A stretch of DNA of 64,000 nt from Ehretia macrophylla. Lineage: Eukaryota; Streptophyta; Magnoliopsida; Boraginales; Ehretiaceae. Under the pieces are notes generated by a model. That model made no database searches. It was not told the DNA's origin and saw only the letters and a list, made by a program, of their open reading frames with translations. Made by a program: the position numbers and the translations under genes. Shown piece by piece: positions 1 to 11,636 of the stretch (positions are counted from its first letter, which is position 1; the number at the start of each line of letters is the position of its first letter). The stretch spans positions 2,279,501-2,343,500 of the forward strand of contig CM075768.1 of assembly GCA_037974665.1 (NCBI GenBank). The letters run 5' to 3'.

Positions 1-2827
1 GTTACGCCCCGACCCCAACCTATCGCTAGGCTAAGGCTGAAACATGACGTGTCAATACTTAACCCCTACAAGATTGGATAGTAGTAACCTGAGCAGTTAT
101 AACATTTCACAAGAAGCTCCAAAAGACCTCCAAAATTCTCCCAAAAAAACATCGGCCTTAAAGGTTTACAACACCTTGTTATAGGTTACAATACCCGAGT
201 CCACTTGTCAACATTCCCAACCTAGGTCTACTCAATAGAGTAATCAACTTAGGTCGGTATCTAGTTGACCAAAAGATTATTACAATAGATTAAATAGTTC
301 AGTTATACAAAATCATACTTATTACAACAAGAAGTACATCTTCACAGGCAAACATATAGATCACACAAATAAGAATCCGACTCATCGCATCAACGAAACT
401 TGTAACCACATGGGAGCTTGCTAGGCTAATCCTCACCAGAAATGGTTAAAAGATGGGTGAGCTAAATCCTCGCATATAGCTCAGTGAGGAGGTAAATAAG
501 GAAGAATTTTCGCAAAGGCTTTATCTTTTCGAAAGCTTCTTTCTAAAACAATGTTGTGCATATATTAGATGTAACAAGAATACAACCAATCTTAAGAGAA
601 ATAATCAACTTAAACAAGACAAGAATCAAACTTAATACCAAGCAAGCAACTCTACTCTCCAAGGGTTGTACCAAGTGAGAGTAGGAGGAACATCATATCT
701 GGCAATGATAATCAAACAAATATTCAATTCTACTCTCTGAGGGTTGTACCAAGTAAGAATAGATCAAAGGATACCATATCAGGAACTTTGTTGGAGATGG
801 CCAGTCTCAAAGCTTCAACAATATCATAACCCCATACACCAATCACGACGGTGAAATTCGGATATACACCCAAATGCCATGGTATCCCATTCATCCTGGC
901 AAGCCCAATGTCAGCCATGTGATATAGAAAACTTCTACCATGAGGTTCATTAGATTGCTTAATTGTGTCAAATATATACCTTTCATCTCTCCAGGTGACA
1001 CCCCAAATGAGAGAGGAATTCAAAATAGCAAACAAGATCGGAAGCAACAAAGTAGGTTGCCACCAGTTAGTAATAGTAATAAAAAACATAATAGTATAAT
1101 CATGATCCAAATAGAGTTCATATAACATATGAACATGCAAGTGGAGGTCAACGAGGAAGGTTACCTCCAGTGTTCGAGCGTATATGTATTCCAAACTTAA
1201 TCAAGCATACTTATCATGTGGTAAAGCAAGTAAACATGTTAACACCTTGCATTTAGAATTCATACGACACATGTGGAGGACAACAAGGAAAGTTTCTTTA
1301 TCATGCAAGTGTTTAACCATGTAGCGATCTCATACGAATATGTAGTGATATGTGCATCGTTTAGATAATCATGAAACCAATACTCACCATGCTTGAACAT
1401 ATTAATAACATTTAGAAAGACACAACATAGCCATATACCAAAGGAAGGTGTAAGAACACCTTCAAACAACTCAAAACGACAATAAAATGCAAACACGAAT
1501 GAAACTATGTAGCAACTTCAACTCTTCTGCATTAGCCTAACTTAAACAATTAATTACCCTACTTTTCCAAACTCCAATTAATTTGAATTTGGTATAGAAT
1601 CGAAGCTTATCAAAAGTAGATAGTTCTAGAATCAAACGGATCTCAATGCGGAGTTTAAACGACTGCAATATGGCCTTCAAAAAATTATTGCACAAAGTTG
1701 TTAGGAAAGTCGGACGAGTAACTCAGCCGCCTTTTACAGAGAATTTGGTCAAATTTCGGTCGAGTAGTCGGGCGAGTTTAGTCGACCGGCTTAGTCGACC
1801 GACCTGGGTATTTAACACCCGTAAATTTAATATAGCTCATAAACATTGAGATTAACATTCCAAGTTCAAAAATGCTAGTTCTATGATTTCCATTGTTGCA
1901 TACAAGTTACACATATATTCAATACACACATAAGATCCATACTAAGCTCAACCTTCAACTTTTCAAGAACCTCTAACATAGATTAGGCAAATCCTAGATC
2001 TACAACACACCAAATACTCAATCTTCATATTTAAGCTCTTGTATACAACTATAACAAGACTATCAACACATAATCATCAAATAACTCGAATGAACTCTTT
2101 AAAAATTGGTTTTGAAGAATCCCTCACCTTAATGTTGAAACCTTCAAGAAAATAGAGCAAGAACACCTTGAAGAATGCTTGAAAATGGTAGAGATTGCAA
2201 GAGGCTAGCTCAAAGTTTCTCTATCTTTCTCCTTCTCCTTCTTTCTCCTTCTCCCTCTTCCCTTTTCTCTTTTCCTCTTGGTCGTGTGGGTGTGTGTGTT
2301 TTCTGATGTGTGTGTGTGTGCTGTTGTGTTTTTGTGTGTGTGTGTGTGGTGTATTGTGTGTGTTAGGTAGAGGTCAAATAGTGTTAGGATATTTTCCAAA
2401 TTTTGCTTAATGACAAGAGTGCCCGCTACCTAACTTATGTTCTACTAGTTTGTCATTCTAGTTGTTTTCTAAGTATTTAGTTGTTTGTCTTAACTTAGTA
2501 GTAATTAATTAAATCCTACGATATCTAAATCACTTAATTGCACGCTAACCAATACAAGTGCACATAAAACGATACAAATACACATAATCCAAGATAACTG
2601 CACGTAAATCAATTTTAAAACATGTAAATGATTTAATTATTATCTACGTTACCTAAATTATCCTAAGACACGTAATTGAATCTAAATGCATGTTAAACGA
2701 GGCATGTGCACGTAAAATGATGTAAATGCATATTAATTAATATAAATGCATATTAAATGATGCAAAAATATATGAAATGCTATAAAATACATGTAGGCTC
2801 TGAACGGGCTCGGTACGAGGTCTCACA
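1..2827 (-). mobile_element. Reversed Ty3/gypsy-type LTR (Z1), inserted in the leader of element G0
   Basis: The window opens one base inside this LTR: GTTACGCCCC is the complement of the usual LTR end GGGGCGTAAC, and the other terminus is TCTCACA at 2821-2827. Read on the minus strand it has the layout of the other LTRs here: a CT-rich tract and a TG repeat (2222-2370), a GTGAGGG donor-like site near 2125, and a late region near 420-500. No gag, pol, primer site or polypurine tract follows, so a solo LTR is the simplest reading. The left target duplication lies outside the window, so a truncated full element cannot be excluded. The right flank (from 2828) is the leader of G0. Confidence 0.7.
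2222..2370. repeat. CT-rich tract followed by (TG)n microsatellite
   Basis: Positions 2222-2279 are almost pure pyrimidine on the plus strand (CTT/CTC units). Positions 2286-2370 are an interrupted TG/GTGTGT repeat. The same pair recurs in the Z2 LTR (near 37860-37960) and the X LTR (52319-52440), so it is a fixed part of this LTR type near its transcription start, not a chance microsatellite. Translations of this tract are low complexity and are not genes. Confidence 0.85.
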
Positions 2828-3074
2828 GGTCTGTTGGGTAGAGGTCTTAACATCAACATATCTTGAAAGCATGTATGCATGTCTTATATGTTAGTTGAAC
2901 TAATTGAAGTCAACGTGCTTTATGTGAATGACGTGCTTATGTGCTTAATGTGTTTTATATGACTAATGTGAGTTACTTGATTAATCTACTTTATGTGAAG
3001 TTTGCTTCTTATGTACCACTAACTGCCTATAATTGTTTATGTGATATAACTATGAATACCCTTTGGTTGTAAAG
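2828..3074 (+). other. Leader (5' UTR) of G0 with TTATGTGA-like repeats
   Basis: This AT-rich non-coding stretch has many loose copies of TTATGTGA and GTGCTTAATGTG. It corresponds to the leaders at 11640-11912 (T2) and 19864-20470 (L2). It begins directly after the Z1 LTR, which seems to have landed between the primer site and this region. No primer-binding site is visible on this side. It ends at the gag ATG. Confidence 0.6.
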
Positions 3075-4332
3075 ATGGCTGGCAGAGGTAGGCCCCATAG
3101 GGTTGTTGATGATCAAAGGGAACAAGCAGGGCAGAATGCACTAGCAGGGCAGGCTCCGGTACGTGATCCTATGTTAGGAGAAATAGCAGCTACTATGGCC
3201 AGAATGGCCTAGATTCTAGAAAGGCAGGATGAACAGCTTCAACACAACAAGAACTATCAGTTGCACAACCCAGGTAACAATAAGCCTCATCGAGGTAATC
3301 AAGATGGAAACGGAGGTAACAAAGGCAATAGGGAAACTGGTGATAGTGGAGACAGTGCATTACAAGGGTTTCTCAAATATCATCCATCGAGATTCGTAGA
3401 AGAGCCCGATGATGAGAAGACGGAGAAGAGGTTAGAGAGGCTCCAGAATATCTATGATGCACTTGCCTATACAGAAGGCCGGAAGATTTCATTTGCAGTC
3501 TTCTTGTTAAAGAGTGATGCCAAGTAGTGGTGGAGGACCGTTAGATTACAGTGGGAATAGCAACAAACCCCTTTTTATGGCAAAACTTTGTGAAAGCCTT
3601 CAGGAGCAACTACATACCTCATATTGTGCAAAAGAGGCGAGATGAGGAGTTTATGTCTCTCACTTAGGGATCTATGTCTGTGGCTCAGTATGAGGCCCGG
3701 TTCAACAAGCTATCACATTATGCACCTGCAATTGTACAAGAGGTTAGCTAGAGGATCCGTAGATTCATTAGAGGATTGAGGCCAGAGATACAAGATTTCG
3801 TGGCACCCCTAGAGCTCTCCACTTACAGTCCGACTCTTAATGCAGCTTTCCAAATTGAGAAGAGAAAGAGGGAGGCAAGAGCCAGTTTTAGCCTACTTAG
3901 CACGAGACCATTTGTATCATAGGGCCAGCCGAGATTTGTTCAGGTTCAATCCCAATCAAGGCAGGGCCAACCGTAGGGTCAGTACAGGCAAATATTCATG
4001 AGGACTCAACCGAGTAGATTCATAGCATCAACAGCCCAGAGTTCAGCAGGTACTACTGTCACTACCAGAGTTCTACTTTGTACCTTCTATAAAAAGAAAG
4101 GTCATTTGGAGGCTAGCTACTAGAAGAAATTGGGAAAATGTACTGGTTGTGGTAGTGACCAGCATCGGGCGAAGGATTGCCCGAGGTTTCAGACTGGAGG
4201 CCGAAGTCAGCAGAACAAGCCCGCAGGTAGTGCTCCAGGGCAGCGAGTACAGGCTCGTAGCTATGCCATCGACCAGTTAGAGGTGCCAGATGCAGCAGCA
4301 GTTGTGGAATGTAATTTTCTCATTCTTAATTA
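3075..4332 (+). pseudogene. gag: G0 gag pseudogene (capsid/nucleocapsid)
   Basis: Gag would form the virus-like particle and bind the element RNA. The ATG at 3075 opens MAGRGRPHR, matching the RPRTRGRP start of T2 gag. A retrotransposon-gag segment (FVEEPDDEKTEKRLERLQNI and on to SDAK) lies at about 3396-3527. In-frame stops occur near 3209 and at 3525. The reading frame shifts between 3530 and 4130. A zinc knuckle of the CX2CX4HX4C type is intact at 4139-4180, with a second degenerate knuckle just before it. A stop near 4331 separates the nucleocapsid from the protease. It is clearly homologous to T2 gag and clearly dead. Confidence 0.8.
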
Positions 4333-4333
4333 G

Positions 4334-4859
4334 TTCGTTAGAGAATTGATTGATTCTAGAGCTACAAATTCTTTTATTATACCTACTTGTGTGAGACGTG
4401 TTAATATGTCAATTGAGAAGTTATCTTATAAGATTGAGGTAAGTACACCTATGGGTACTAAATTTGTAACTGAGTGGGTGTGTAAAGACTGTAAGATTCG
4501 TATTAAAAGTCAAGACTTTCCTACTGGTCTTATTTTACTTCTTATCCGAGAGTATGAGGTTATTTTGGGGATGGATTGTCTTGCTAAATATGATGCTCAG
4601 TTGAACTGTAGAACCAAGGTTGTAAAGTTTCAGTTGCAGGGTCAGCCAGTGGTTGAGGTAGCAGGTAGCCGAGATGCTTCAAGGAGTTTTATCATTTTAT
4701 CAACCCAAGCTATTAGGTTGATGAGTAAAAGCTATTTAGGTTATCTAGCTTATCTGATCAACAAGCTATCTGATAAGCTAAAGTTGGTGGAAGTTCTGAT
4801 AGTTCAAGAATATCCTAATGTATTTCCCGATGACTTGCCAGGACTGCAGCCAGAGCAAG
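4334..4859 (+). pseudogene. pol: G0 pol pseudogene, first part (protease and linker)
   Basis: This part encodes the aspartic protease and the start of the RT region. The active-site motif, usually DSGA, reads DSRA at 4352-4363, so the flap-adjacent Gly is an Arg and the protease is probably inactive. Conserved features downstream are CKDCKI, VILGMD and YPNVFPDDLPGL. The frame stops matching pol at 4859, where the Z2 LTR is inserted, and the homology resumes at 38658. GCAAG at 4855-4859 is the left target duplication. The end of the open frame (to 4936) runs into Z2 and is not protease. Confidence 0.85.
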
Positions 4860-5862
4860 TGTCACAACCCCAATTTTCAAACGCTAATACAGTCTCTGAT
4901 ACCATAATAAAACCACAAACGTTCCTGGGATCGTGATACCAAGGGCTTAAGAGGATCACTCCGCCTAAGACCGCTAAGGCACAATTACGATAACCATAGC
5001 TTTGTTATCCACAATTCAAAATTTCAAGACTATTAAATAATTATTTCCCAATTACTAATTTCCAAATTTCAAATTTCCAATTACATTAGTCGGGGAACTA
5101 AATTTGATTATGGCCTAAGATTCACTTAACACTTATGATTCAATTAACACCTAACAAATTCCTAGTTTTTTAGTTCGAGTGCGATAGTTGATTCAATTAC
5201 TGATCCAAACTTAGTCAAATTTTCAGCCTATTTGTGGTTTCCTCAAAAATTGGGTAGCACAACAGCTGTATTTGGATATTCTAGTTTTAACCTGCAAACA
5301 GAAAAGCCACAAACCACAACTCCAAATCCTTCGCGACAGTTCCTCAACTCCCAATCATCAACAAAGTAATAGGTCCCAAAATACAATACATAACCTCGTA
5401 TTATAAAATAACTCAAACATACATTTGTAAAATCCAAAGTGACCTAGTTATAACATCTAACTATTACATTAATACAAATAACACATATTATACAAACTTC
5501 GTCACTAAGACATTAATTACACATTTCCAAAACTAAGAAACGTAGCATGATGAGTAAGCAATCTCTATTTCCGTGTCTTAATCTCCGGTTCACCTGTAAG
5601 GGGGAAAAATGAGGATGAGTTTATCCGGCACCAAAGTTCAGCGAGAGGGGAATCTGGGAAGGGTTTTTGAATAAATTTTTTTCCTTTTTTTATAAACCGT
5701 TTTATAAATCCGTGGATGCAATGCAAGCAAGATCTGAAATCAAGAAATAGTTCAAGTATATATATATGCAAGTCATATATCACATACGAAGTAAGAAATA
5801 ACTTATTTTTTCCAACATCTCCGAGGAAATGAATGCCCGCAAGCGAGAAGAGGATTATAAAT

Positions 5863-8453
5863 TGTCATGCCCCAACTCGACCCTACTTACGATCAGTCAG
5901 GACGCAACAGAATTTCAGCAATATAATGTCTGTAATATGGACAACAAGACTCTAAACCAGTCCTTTATAACATCACACAACCAAACTCAAACTTCAACAA
6001 CAACTCCATCAATAGTCAACACAACCAAAACAATTCATTTAACGACCATACAACAACCCAACCATAAGTCATATGCCTCAATTTGAACAACATACCACAA
6101 GTTATACTATACATATGCATAACATATATAAAACTAGTCTAGCAACCTATTCATATTCCAAAAGTAAGACAACTAAACTAGCATTATAATTTTCACTATC
6201 TTTATAGCATTTTATACATTACAACACCAAAGTAAATACAATACAACTTGTTCCAATATACAAGACAACAAAAAGAGAACTCCAACCAAGACATCATGCA
6301 TAAGACTCTTGGACAATTGACTCATCCACATAAGGCTCATACTCAGTCTCCTGAGGCACGTACCCTAACTCTGGCTCGGTAACACCTGAAAGTCAGGAAA
6401 GAGGACGAGCTTATACAACACAAAGCTCAGTGAGGGTTCAAAAGATGTTTTGAAAACATTTACTTTACCCCTTGGAAAATTATCCTATGAACAATAACAC
6501 ACAATAAAATTTCATTAACATCAACATTTCAATTCAAGCCACATAAATAACCATTCAATTTAGAAATGATACACTAGTTGGTGTAGCTCCATACGCCATC
6601 ACGATCTCAACCAACTTCTTATAACTCCCATTAATACATACCGGAGGTACCTTATCTAGCCCCTCCCTCTATGGCATCTCCGCCCATGTGAGCTGGGGTA
6701 GTACATGATAGTCATGCCGTTATCAACCCGGCAGCCCGATGCTGCCTGAGAGGTGGCACACACTATCAAGACTCATGACAATAATAATAAACATTTCATA
6801 TTCTGAGAAGACAAAAAAATAGGTTGTTCCCCAGAGCAATATCAATCATCAATCAGTTAACAACACTTCAATCAACATAACATCAACTAAACAACTAAGA
6901 CAACCAAGTTAGATGACAAAGTAGGCCACCCAACTTATCACACATATCAACATGCATTTGATCCCGAACCTACTCAACAACAATCCAAGAACAACTACAC
7001 AAACACTACCAAACAACTAAAGACAACATTTTATCATTTTAAAGAAAGACTACACAAACTTCTAAAATTCATAACTTACAATCTACTAATCAAACAACCC
7101 CCAAACCACTTCCTATCACTCAACCATCAATGCAATTACATTAGCCCCATCTTAAACCAACCAAAAGCCATCTAAAACAAGACCAACAAGCCCAAAAATG
7201 GCAATGCACCATGGCTGAAATTTTTGACTTTCCCCACGGCTATCAAATTGAAAATTGGCATAACAACAATACTACACAATAAATAACGAGTCTATAGAAG
7301 CAACTACAACTCGATTTCAACTACTACAACTACAATTATTCAAGAATTGAGCTAAATTATCAATTAAATCTCCAAAAAATAAAAATACATGTTACAACCG
7401 TTTAAAATTGCTATAAACTCACAAAGTTAGTTTACAACACCTAACTAGCAATAATCTAAAGACAATTTAACAAAACAACAACTAAATATTCAATATTAAA
7501 AATTTGCATAAGCTTTAAAATTATAATCTAGTTTTTCCCTCACCTTTGATCCCAAGCAATGTTAGAAATGTATAGAATAGGTGCCCAACAAGCAATTTCA
7601 AGCTTTGAATGAAGTTGTTTGGCCTTGAATTGCATATTCTATGGGAAAATTAAGCTTGAAAACCTAAGAAAATATTTTCCTTCTTCTCCTAAAACTCACG
7701 GCTGCAATGTATGTGTAAATGTGATGTTTTTGCATTGTTTTAATGTGTGTAGTCATCTTATAGCAAAAGTCAAAGCAAGACAACTTGGTCAAGGTTGATA
7801 ACTTAAGCTATTTTTGTTGTTTTTGGCAAAAAATAGCAATATAAATACTATCTAACTAATACTATATTTATTAGGACTATTTTTTAGTTGACAACATTTA
7901 TATGTAAGTATATATAAGCATATATATACATATAGTTAAAATAAAATGCTTATTTTTGTAAAAGAAGATGAAAAGTCATATTATTTGTTTCCAAATGTCT
8001 TTTGAATGCACAATTAATCTAAAATCATTTAATATCACATATAAATACATTTATATTAATATATACTAGGTCAACGAAACTCAACACAAGAATCGGGTTT
8101 AGCAGAAATTACTATTTGGCTCAAAAACGCTACTTTTCGGCCGAAAAGTCTATTTAAATTTCTATTTCATTTCATAATCAATTTTTATCAAACATGGGTC
8201 TATTAATATCCGAGGACTATGTTTTAAAATATTTAAAATACTAGTTTCAAAATTCTAGCGGACATGTGCTTCAAACATTATTCACAAAAACCGACGATAA
8301 AATTTTTAGTGCAGATTTCTATGAAAAATTAATGAACACTCACTTATCATGTAATAGAAGTAATAATCACATAATTATCACATTTTAATTCAAATAACAT
8401 ATTATCAAGTCAAAACACGTAATTGCAAATAAGAGCAAATTTGGGGTCTCACA
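5863..8453 (-). mobile_element. Reversed solo LTR of the T2/L2 family, inside Z2
   Basis: It starts TGTCATGCCCCAACTCGACC and ends GGGGTCTCACA, the complements of the T2 LTR ends, and is flanked by a perfect TAAAT duplication (5858-5862 and 8454-8458). The length, 2591 bp, is close to the 2464 bp of the T2 5' LTR. It has no internal region. On the minus strand it shows the donor-like GATCAAAG|GTGAGGG near 7552, the acceptor-like TTTCAG|GTGTTACC near 6385 and the short acidic frame at 6294-6386. It is diverged enough from T2 to serve as an independent copy for comparing conserved parts. Confidence 0.92.
6294..6386 (-). CDS. Short acidic reading frame in LTR (solo LTR copy)
   Basis: This is a 30-codon frame with stop. 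On the minus strand it follows the predicted acceptor TTTCAG and begins GVTEPELGYVPQ, later EPYVDES. It has no ATG of its own here, so it could only be translated as a later exon or by read-through. It aligns without gaps to the T2 and L2 frames at 11111, 19387, 24586 and 36569. Function unknown; it may simply be a remnant. Confidence 0.3.
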   Translation of the reverse strand, partial: GVTEPELGYVPQETEYEPYVDESIVQESYA

Positions 8454-8458
8454 TAAAT

Positions 8459-9155
8459 CATATAACAACTTACTCTGTCCACGTGTATCTGATTCAAGCA
8501 ATAGTAATGAGATGTTCAATATTTCCTTCCTTATTACCCCCAAGTAGAGTATTCTGGATAATACTCGAACTATGACCCAACATCTCTGTGGGCGGTACTA
8601 GTCCCAAACAAGAGAAAGCTCTCCAAGGGCGGTAGTGGTCCCAAGCGAGAAGGGAATACGGACCATGGTAGACATAAGATCACCGATACCCCTAAGATGT
8701 CCGACATAGTATGCACACTACCATGCCAAACCCATGTGGTTGCAACCCCTTTTTAACACCAATTCCAATCCAAGTACACATAACACGAGCATTTATAGCA
8801 ATCAATTAAGCATCGAGTTCAAAACACTCACATAGTTATACATTATAGCAAACCGGGTAATTAACAAGCAATAAGTAACAAAACCCGTATAACTAATCAC
8901 ACAAGTGTCCTAACATAACTAGAGGTCATATAATCTCATTGCACATTACTAGAAACTAGCAATTTAGCCATTTAATCAAATACGCTGAGCATTAGAGCTT
9001 AACTAATTCATCTAAGCCAATGCCTAAGCCACTACAATGACCTAATTTTGGCAAATCAATTACCTATCTTCCCGAACTCCAAATACTATGTTTTTAGTAT
9101 AGAATTAAATCTCTTCGAGTGTAGATAATTTTGGAATCAAGAAAAGCTCAATTCT
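8459..9155 (-). other. Middle piece of the Z2 solo LTR
   Basis: This non-coding DNA continues Z2 between the 5863-8453 solo LTR and T2. It carries the repeated block GGGCGGTACTAGTCCCAA / GGGCGGTAGTGGTCCCAA (8592-8645). This resembles, in position, the GC-richer block found in the intron-like part of the other LTRs. The segment ends at the T2 target duplication ATTCT (9151-9155). No gene is seen. Confidence 0.6.
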
Positions 9156-9649
9156 TGTGAGACCCCATATTTTATCTTTACCTTGATTTGTGTTTTGCCT
9201 TGATTTGCGTGATTTGACCTGTTTATGTGTTATATGAATTAGACTTTGCTAAATATGTCATTTATACTCCTAATACATGCTATGTGTCCATTCATGAAAT
9301 TTTCTTCAAAATCAGCTTCAGAAATTTTATCGCCGGTTTGAGTGAATAGTATTTTGAACACCTGTCCGCTAAAATTTTTACAGGGGTATTTTAAACGTTT
9401 TAAAACATAGTTCTCGGATATTAATAGACCCATGTTTGATTAAAACGGATTTGGAATCAGTTTTGGAATTTTAAAGATTTTTACACTTTCTTTTACGAAA
9501 AATGAGTTTTAAGCCGACTCGGGTGAAAATGTTTCAATGTAAAACTTATTGTCACCTAAAAATAAGCCACTTAAAATAGTCTAAGTATTGCATACTAGTT
9601 TTGAGCAAGAAATAGTCTAAAACAATTAAAAGACTAAAAGATGACAACT

Positions 9650-9689
9650 TTGACTTAGTTAAATTTGTTGACTTTGCATTATATATTTA
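9650..9689 (+). promoter_or_regulatory. W-box pair and TATA-like box in T2 5' LTR
   Basis: TTGACT occurs at 9650-9655 and 9668-9673, and TATATATTTA follows at 9680-9689. TTGAC with C or T next is the binding core of WRKY transcription factors. The 3' LTR has the same TATA-like box at 17134-17143. Placement upstream of the predicted first exon suits a U3 promoter. No transcript evidence is available. Confidence 0.45.
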
Positions 9690-9907
9690 ATACACATGCT
9701 TAATACATCAAAAATAGCTCAAAACCCCTTCATTTCTCACTCATATTGCCGTGAGCTTCCTTGAGCAAAAGAGAAGTTTTCTTCAACATTTTTCAAAGCA
9801 AACTTTCATTGAAAAACCTAGTTTTTGTTCGTGGTTTTACGAACCGAGTTGGATTCAACTTGTTGGGCATGCATTACACATATATCTAGGCTTGTTTCGA
9901 ATCAAAG

Positions 9908-11111
9908 GTGAGAGAAAAATTCTAGATCTCAAAATGTCATTTTTTATGTTTTTGCATATAATTGAATTTTGAATCGTTCGAATGTTGAATTGATGTTATA
10001 TTATTGCTCAGTGCATGCTAAGGATCGTTTATATGCGTTTATATCAGATTTGAACCGTTGTAGTATGAATTTTATTTTTCAGGTATTAAAAGTTGAGTTG
10101 TTGAATATCTGGAGTTGTGGTGGTTAGAATCGATTGTTGTTAGCTTGTCAAAAGTTTGTTAAATACGTGGTAGTAATGTTGTAATGCCGAAATTTTGATT
10201 GTGATGTTGGTGTGAAAGTCCAAAAATTTCAGCCTAGGAGCATTAAGGTTTTAGGGTTGTTGGGCTTGATTTGGATGATTTATGGTTGGTTTCCGAGGGG
10301 GCTAATGTCGTTGATTGAGTGGGTAAGTGATAGAAATTGGTTTGGAGGTTATTGGATTAGTAGAATGTAAGTTATGACTTTTAGAAGTTTGGGTTGTCTT
10401 TCTTTAAAATCTTGAATTATGCCTTTGGTTGATTGGGTGGTGTTTGAGTGATTGAATTGGGAGGTGTTGATGGTTAGACTAGGGTTTGGTTGTGTGTTTA
10501 ATGCATGTTAAGCTGGGTGGCCTACTTTGTCATCTAACTTAGTTGTTTGTTGTTTAATTGAATAGTTGTTGTTATGTTGTTGAATTGATGATTATTGATT
10601 GATTATTGTTGAATCGGGAGATAGGCAACCTACTTTGTTGTCCTCCTGTGATAATTCATTATTGATGAATCGAGAGATAGTCAACGTGAAAGGTTGTCAT
10701 CTTGAGATTGAATGTTTATTATTATTGCTGAGTCTTGGTATGTGTGTGCCACCTCTCAGGCAGCATTCGGCTGTCGAGTTGAAACCGGCATGACTACCAT
10801 AGACTATCCCCAGCTCGCATGACGAGGTGTCATGGAGGGAGGGGCTAGAGAGGTACCTCGGGTGCGTGAGTAATGGGGAGTTACAAAAAGAACGGTTGAG
10901 ATCGTGATGGTGTTTGGAGCTACACCAACTAGAGTATCCTTTATTGATTTGTCATTATAGTTAATGTGTTTATATTGTTATTGATGATTATTGTGTGTTT
11001 ACTGCTCAAATGATGATTTCCAAGGAGTATAGTAAATACTGTTAGAAATCTATCGAATCCTCACTGGGCTTGTTTTATATAAGCTCACTCTCAATTATTG
11101 CATGCATACAG
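9908..11111 (+). other. Predicted intron inside T2 5' LTR
   Basis: The donor AAAG|GTGAGAG is at 9907/9908. The acceptor GCATACAG|GTGTTACC is at 11111/11112. The same pair is seen in the other T2/L2-family LTRs, and G0's 3' LTR has an equivalent pair (42102/42103 and 43263/43264). The join would keep one codon phase into the short acidic frame. This is inference from splice-site consensus only. Confidence 0.35.
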
Positions 11112-11191
11112 GTGTTACCGATCTAGATTACGGGTACGTGCCTCCAGAAGAGGATAATGTGCCATATGTGGACGAGTCTTATATGCCATAA
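11102..11191 (+). CDS. Short acidic reading frame in T2 5' LTR
   Basis: ATG at 11102, 29 codons, stop TAA at 11189. The peptide starts MHTGVTDLDYGYVPPEEDN and then has PYVDES. It overlaps the predicted acceptor at 11111/11112, so it may be an independent short ORF or the start of exon 2. The 3' LTR copy (36560-36661) is four codons longer with a different stop. Conservation with the L2 copies is concentrated in amino acids, not third positions. Function unknown. Confidence 0.35.
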   Translation: MHTGVTDLDYGYVPPEEDNVPYVDESYMP

Positions 11192-11624
11192 TCTTGTCCT
11201 TGATATCTGATGTTGTACCTTTTGTTATATTGTATATTAAAACTAGTTGGTTTGTATTTATTTAGAAGTTTATGATATATGAGACGTTGTAAAGATAATG
11301 GATTAAAAGTGCTAGTTTAGTGGTCTCATTTTTGGAATATGGTTAGGCTACTAGATTGGTTATAATCTATTTTGGGATTATATGTTATATAGTAAATGTA
11401 TGATGTTGGAACAGAGGCGTATAACGTATGGATGCAATGGTAAAGAATGTTTATTGTATGTTGTGGCTATGTTGTTAATTGTTGAATTATTGTGGAGTTG
11501 GATGTATGAGTTTCGAAGAGGTTGGTTTAGAGCCTCAGTGTCATAATTACTGTCGTTATACTGCAGAAATTTCGTTGCGTCCTGACTGATCGTTAGAGTG
11601 GTCGAGTTGGGGCATTACATTAAG

Positions 11625-11636
11625 TGGTATTAGAGC
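11625..11636 (+). other. Primer-binding site of T2
   Basis: TGGTATTAGAGC lies six bases after the 5' LTR. It matches the common plant site TGGTATCAGAGC, complementary to the 3' end of initiator Met tRNA, with one C-to-T change. Confidence 0.85.

Larger units (their letters stand above)
9156..11619 (+). repeat. 5' LTR of T2
   Basis: It runs from TGTGAGACCCC to GGGGCATTACA, 2464 bp. In order it holds two TTGACT boxes (9650-9655, 9668-9673), a TATA-like box (9680-9689), a donor-like site at 9907/9908, a GC-richer conserved block (10745-10870), an acceptor-like site at 11111/11112 and a short acidic frame (11102-11191). The 3' LTR is nearly the same length (about 2455 bp without nested DNA) and very similar in sequence, including the same TATA position. 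Confidence 0.92.

Noticed and set aside
730-1194. A 154-codon minus-strand frame in the Z1 LTR
   Set aside because: It lies within the intron-like part of an LTR, has no recognisable domain, and is not kept in Z2 or X.
9751-9972. An open frame across the predicted first LTR exon that would join in frame to the short acidic frame
   Set aside because: It has no ATG, and the same frame carries a stop in the L2 3' LTR and upstream in the solo LTR copy. Only the downstream exon shows conservation, so I do not call a two-exon gene.
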